DNA of 64,000 bases, from positions 1,488,001 to 1,552,000 of the forward strand of contig NZ_CP051198.1 of NCBI RefSeq assembly GCF_024181225.1. Reading direction: 5' to 3'. This stretch comes from Treponema sp. OMZ 787. Its GTDB lineage: Bacteria > Spirochaetota > Spirochaetia > Treponematales > Treponemataceae. The translations under genes and the position numbers were made by a program. Of this stretch, positions 62,123 through 64,000 are shown piece after piece; positions within the stretch are counted from its first letter, which is position 1, and each line of letters begins with the position of its first letter. Below the pieces are notes generated by a model. The model saw only the letters and a program-made list of their open reading frames with translations. It did not search any database and was not told the DNA's origin.

Positions 62123-63823
62123 ATGAAAGTTTTTTTTAGATTGGTTAAAATTTATTTGGCTTCGGTTTTTAACTTTAAGAATTTTAAGGCTCAAATTCAA
62201 AAAAGAAAAAAGAGGGGAGAGCAAACCGTAACAAGAAATTCCAAGGCTAAGATAGCCGGTATTGCGGTCTTGTTTTTGGTGGTCTTTGCAGAGTTTTTGC
62301 TTATCTTCGGCTTTTTGATTTTCGGACTATACGGAACGGCGAAGGCTGTCAACAATATAAATATTCTGTTTGAGGTAACGGCTGTTCTTATCTCTTTTAT
62401 GAGTCTATTGTTCGGCTTTATGCTGACTATTTCCACCTACTACATCGGAGAAATTGAAGAACAGTTTTTGGCCATGCCCATTAAACCTCGTACCTTGTTT
62501 GCATCAAAATTTTTTGCAAACACAATTAATTCGCTTATTACCTCTGTTGCCTTTTTTGCTGTGTTGATGGGAATCTACGGCTATATGGAAGCCCCTCCTC
62601 TTATATTTTATCTATGGGCCCTCATCTGTGCCTTGGTAATCCCTCTACCCATGATTTCGGTCTGTTATTTTTTTAATATTCTTATCATGCGTTTTACTAG
62701 AATTTTTAAAAATAAAAATGTTGTCATGGCTGTCAACGGAATTGTAGGTATGTCTCTCGCTTTGGGCTTTAATTATATAATCCAATCGGCTGCGGGTTCC
62801 GACCCTGAGGCTATTTATACAATGGTGGGCTCCAATGCTGCCGCCTTTCAATCTTATGGAGCATACTATCCTCCGATAAAACTTGTAGGGTATATTTTAA
62901 GTGCTCCGGATTCTGTTTTAAGCTTTTTATATCTCGTATTGCTGATTTCCCTTTGTGCTGTTTTCCCTGCCTTGATTATAGGTTGTATGTCAAAGCTTTA
63001 CACCGAAAGCCTAATAGGTTTTAACGAAAAGAGCATAAAAAAACTTGAAGCAAAACAAGTTTCCGCTTATTTAAGCAAAAATATAAAAAGATCAAGTCCT
63101 TTTATGGCTTATTTGAAGAGGGAATTTAAAATGATGAACCGTACTCCGGTTTACCTTTTAAACGGCCCCTTTTCGATTATTTTTATGCCTGTATTGATAA
63201 TCGTTATAAGCATTGCAAAGGGTACAAACTTAAATGATGTACCGCCTCATGTGTTCGACTTTATGCAGGGAAATGCAGGTTTTGTAATTACGGGCCTTGC
63301 AGCCGGTTTTTTAGGTTCAATGACCAATATTGCGGATACGGCTCTTTCACGGGATGCCAAATTTATTCCCTTTATTAAAAGTTTACCGGTTGATATTGCA
63401 GTTTATATGTATGCTAAATTAGCCCATGCTATGATTTTTGCTGTTTTTGCCATAGTGATAGGGGTAGGCTTTGCAAGCTTTGTATTTAAATTCGGCATCT
63501 TTCATATAGTGCTGTCATCTATGGTAGCTCTTTGCTTTTCGGCTTTGGTCAATCTAGTGTCCTTATTTTTGGATACTGCACATCCTAAACTGCATTGGGA
63601 TAATCCTGTTGCCGCAATGAAGCAAAATACAAACATTCTTTTTATAATGTTTTTTAATATGATCATTTTGGCAATTTCTGCCGTTGCCGTATTTTTTACA
63701 ATGAACTCATATTTATGGGTAATTTTAATTTACTTTTGCGGTATTCCTGCCGCAATTTTTTCAGTTTTAATTAAACCATATGGAATATATGCAGAAAACA
63801 AGATAGCAAGTCTCGAATTGTAA
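62123..63823 (+). CDS. ABC-2-type transporter permease
   Basis: 566 residues, about ten TM segments in two sets with a polar region in between (KRSSPFMAYLKREFKMMNRTP). Residues 40-70 and 95-120 are the first hydrophobic helices. Substrate not evident. It is coupled to the ATPase gene by 15 bases, and together they form an exporter. Confidence 0.85.
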   Translation: MKVFFRLVKIYLASVFNFKNFKAQIQKRKKRGEQTVTRNSKAKIAGIAVLFLVVFAEFLLIFGFLIFGLYGTAKAVNNINILFEVTAVLISFMSLLFGFMLTISTYYIGEIEEQFLAMPIKPRTLFASKFFANTINSLITSVAFFAVLMGIYGYMEAPPLIFYLWALICALVIPLPMISVCYFFNILIMRFTRIFKNKNVVMAVNGIVGMSLALGFNYIIQSAAGSDPEAIYTMVGSNAAAFQSYGAYYPPIKLVGYILSAPDSVLSFLYLVLLISLCAVFPALIIGCMSKLYTESLIGFNEKSIKKLEAKQVSAYLSKNIKRSSPFMAYLKREFKMMNRTPVYLLNGPFSIIFMPVLIIVISIAKGTNLNDVPPHVFDFMQGNAGFVITGLAAGFLGSMTNIADTALSRDAKFIPFIKSLPVDIAVYMYAKLAHAMIFAVFAIVIGVGFASFVFKFGIFHIVLSSMVALCFSALVNLVSLFLDTAHPKLHWDNPVAAMKQNTNILFIMFFNMIILAISAVAVFFTMNSYLWVILIYFCGIPAAIFSVLIKPYGIYAENKIASLEL

Positions 63824-63871
63824 TTACCTGCTAGACTAAAATGCATTTTTTTTGTAATCTTGTAAAATATT

Positions 63872-64000
63872 ATGGAACGACTTAAGTTATATTTTTATTA
63901 TTTTAAGAATAAATTTCTAAAAAGATCCGAAAGCAAAAAATCCCGTCTTGTGATAGATCCTGAAGAAATAAAGGAAGAAATATGGGAGGCGGATTTTTCG
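63872..64000 (+). CDS. 5' part of a gene cut by the window edge
   Basis: ATG 63872 opens a frame of 43 codons without stop: MERLKLYFYYFKNKFLKRSE, then a basic stretch and IDPEEIKEEIWEADFS at the edge. No clear SD. Unknown, not enough sequence to identify. Confidence 0.45.
   Translation, partial: MERLKLYFYYFKNKFLKRSESKKSRLVIDPEEIKEEIWEADFS

Overview
The window looks like chromosome of an oral treponeme, most likely Treponema denticola or a close relative. This is inferred from gene content, not from a database match: a FlaA periplasmic-flagellum sheath protein, a 128-residue neelaredoxin-type superoxide reductase of the T. pallidum kind, a selenocysteine glutathione peroxidase, low-GC DNA and the order flaA ... 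rpsT - HU - lnt. Four tRNA genes (Val-GAC, Pro-GGG, Leu-GAG, Phe-GAA) lie in the window and none encodes CCA.

Region 1 (1-14,480) is an accessory island: an array of polymorphic-toxin cassettes. It opens with the 3' end of a main rhs (YD-repeat) gene whose toxin tip is cut off by one in-frame TGA (771-773). Behind it are displaced rhs tips. Each carries a copy of the last part of the rhs core, which ends sharply at the residues DPDG, then an unrelated toxin domain, then a small immunity-type gene (lipoprotein, membrane or cytosolic). The clearest toxins are a colicin-E3-type rRNase (8905-9738) and a zincin metallopeptidase (2628-4163). In front of five cassettes and one tip-less unit sits a recurrent pre-tip element: a short leader starting like MKTKLCIYSQ, a module bounded by CGGAC...GTCCG, and a module bounded by 12-bp inverted repeats, both filled with interchangeable long perfect palindromes. 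One orphan immunity gene with a toxin remnant and one frameshifted gene suggest ongoing turnover.

Region 2 (14,600-49,600) is a dense housekeeping backbone: superoxide reductase, galE, rplU-prp-rpmA-obg, a nadD/yqeK fusion with a LytR-type protein and rsfS, a split CHR-family transporter, an outer-membrane-like protein, an acyl-CoA synthetase, a class A PBP, FemX- and M23-type cell-wall genes, ferredoxin, xthA-map-dnaJ/TPR, the selenoprotein GPx with cupin and OsmC genes, pcnB, guaA, pgk, amidase, GerMN protein, flaA, a RelA/SpoT-TPR protein, rpsT, HU, lnt, bactofilin and cinA. Two intergenic stretches (29,428-29,540 and 32,272-32,550, minus strand) look like unannotated structured RNAs.

Region 3 (49,627-53,240, minus strand) is a second accessory locus: a protein with seven 22-residue repeats and a C39/papain-like C-terminus, followed by three exported proteins, two of which share almost the same signal-peptide DNA. 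This resembles an effector with exported immunity proteins.

Region 4 (53,400-64,000) returns to metabolism: gpmA, an MlrC-type peptidase, a 1500-residue 2-hydroxyacyl-CoA dehydratase activase, a SpoT-type HD hydrolase, a two-gene ABC exporter and the start of another gene at the window edge.
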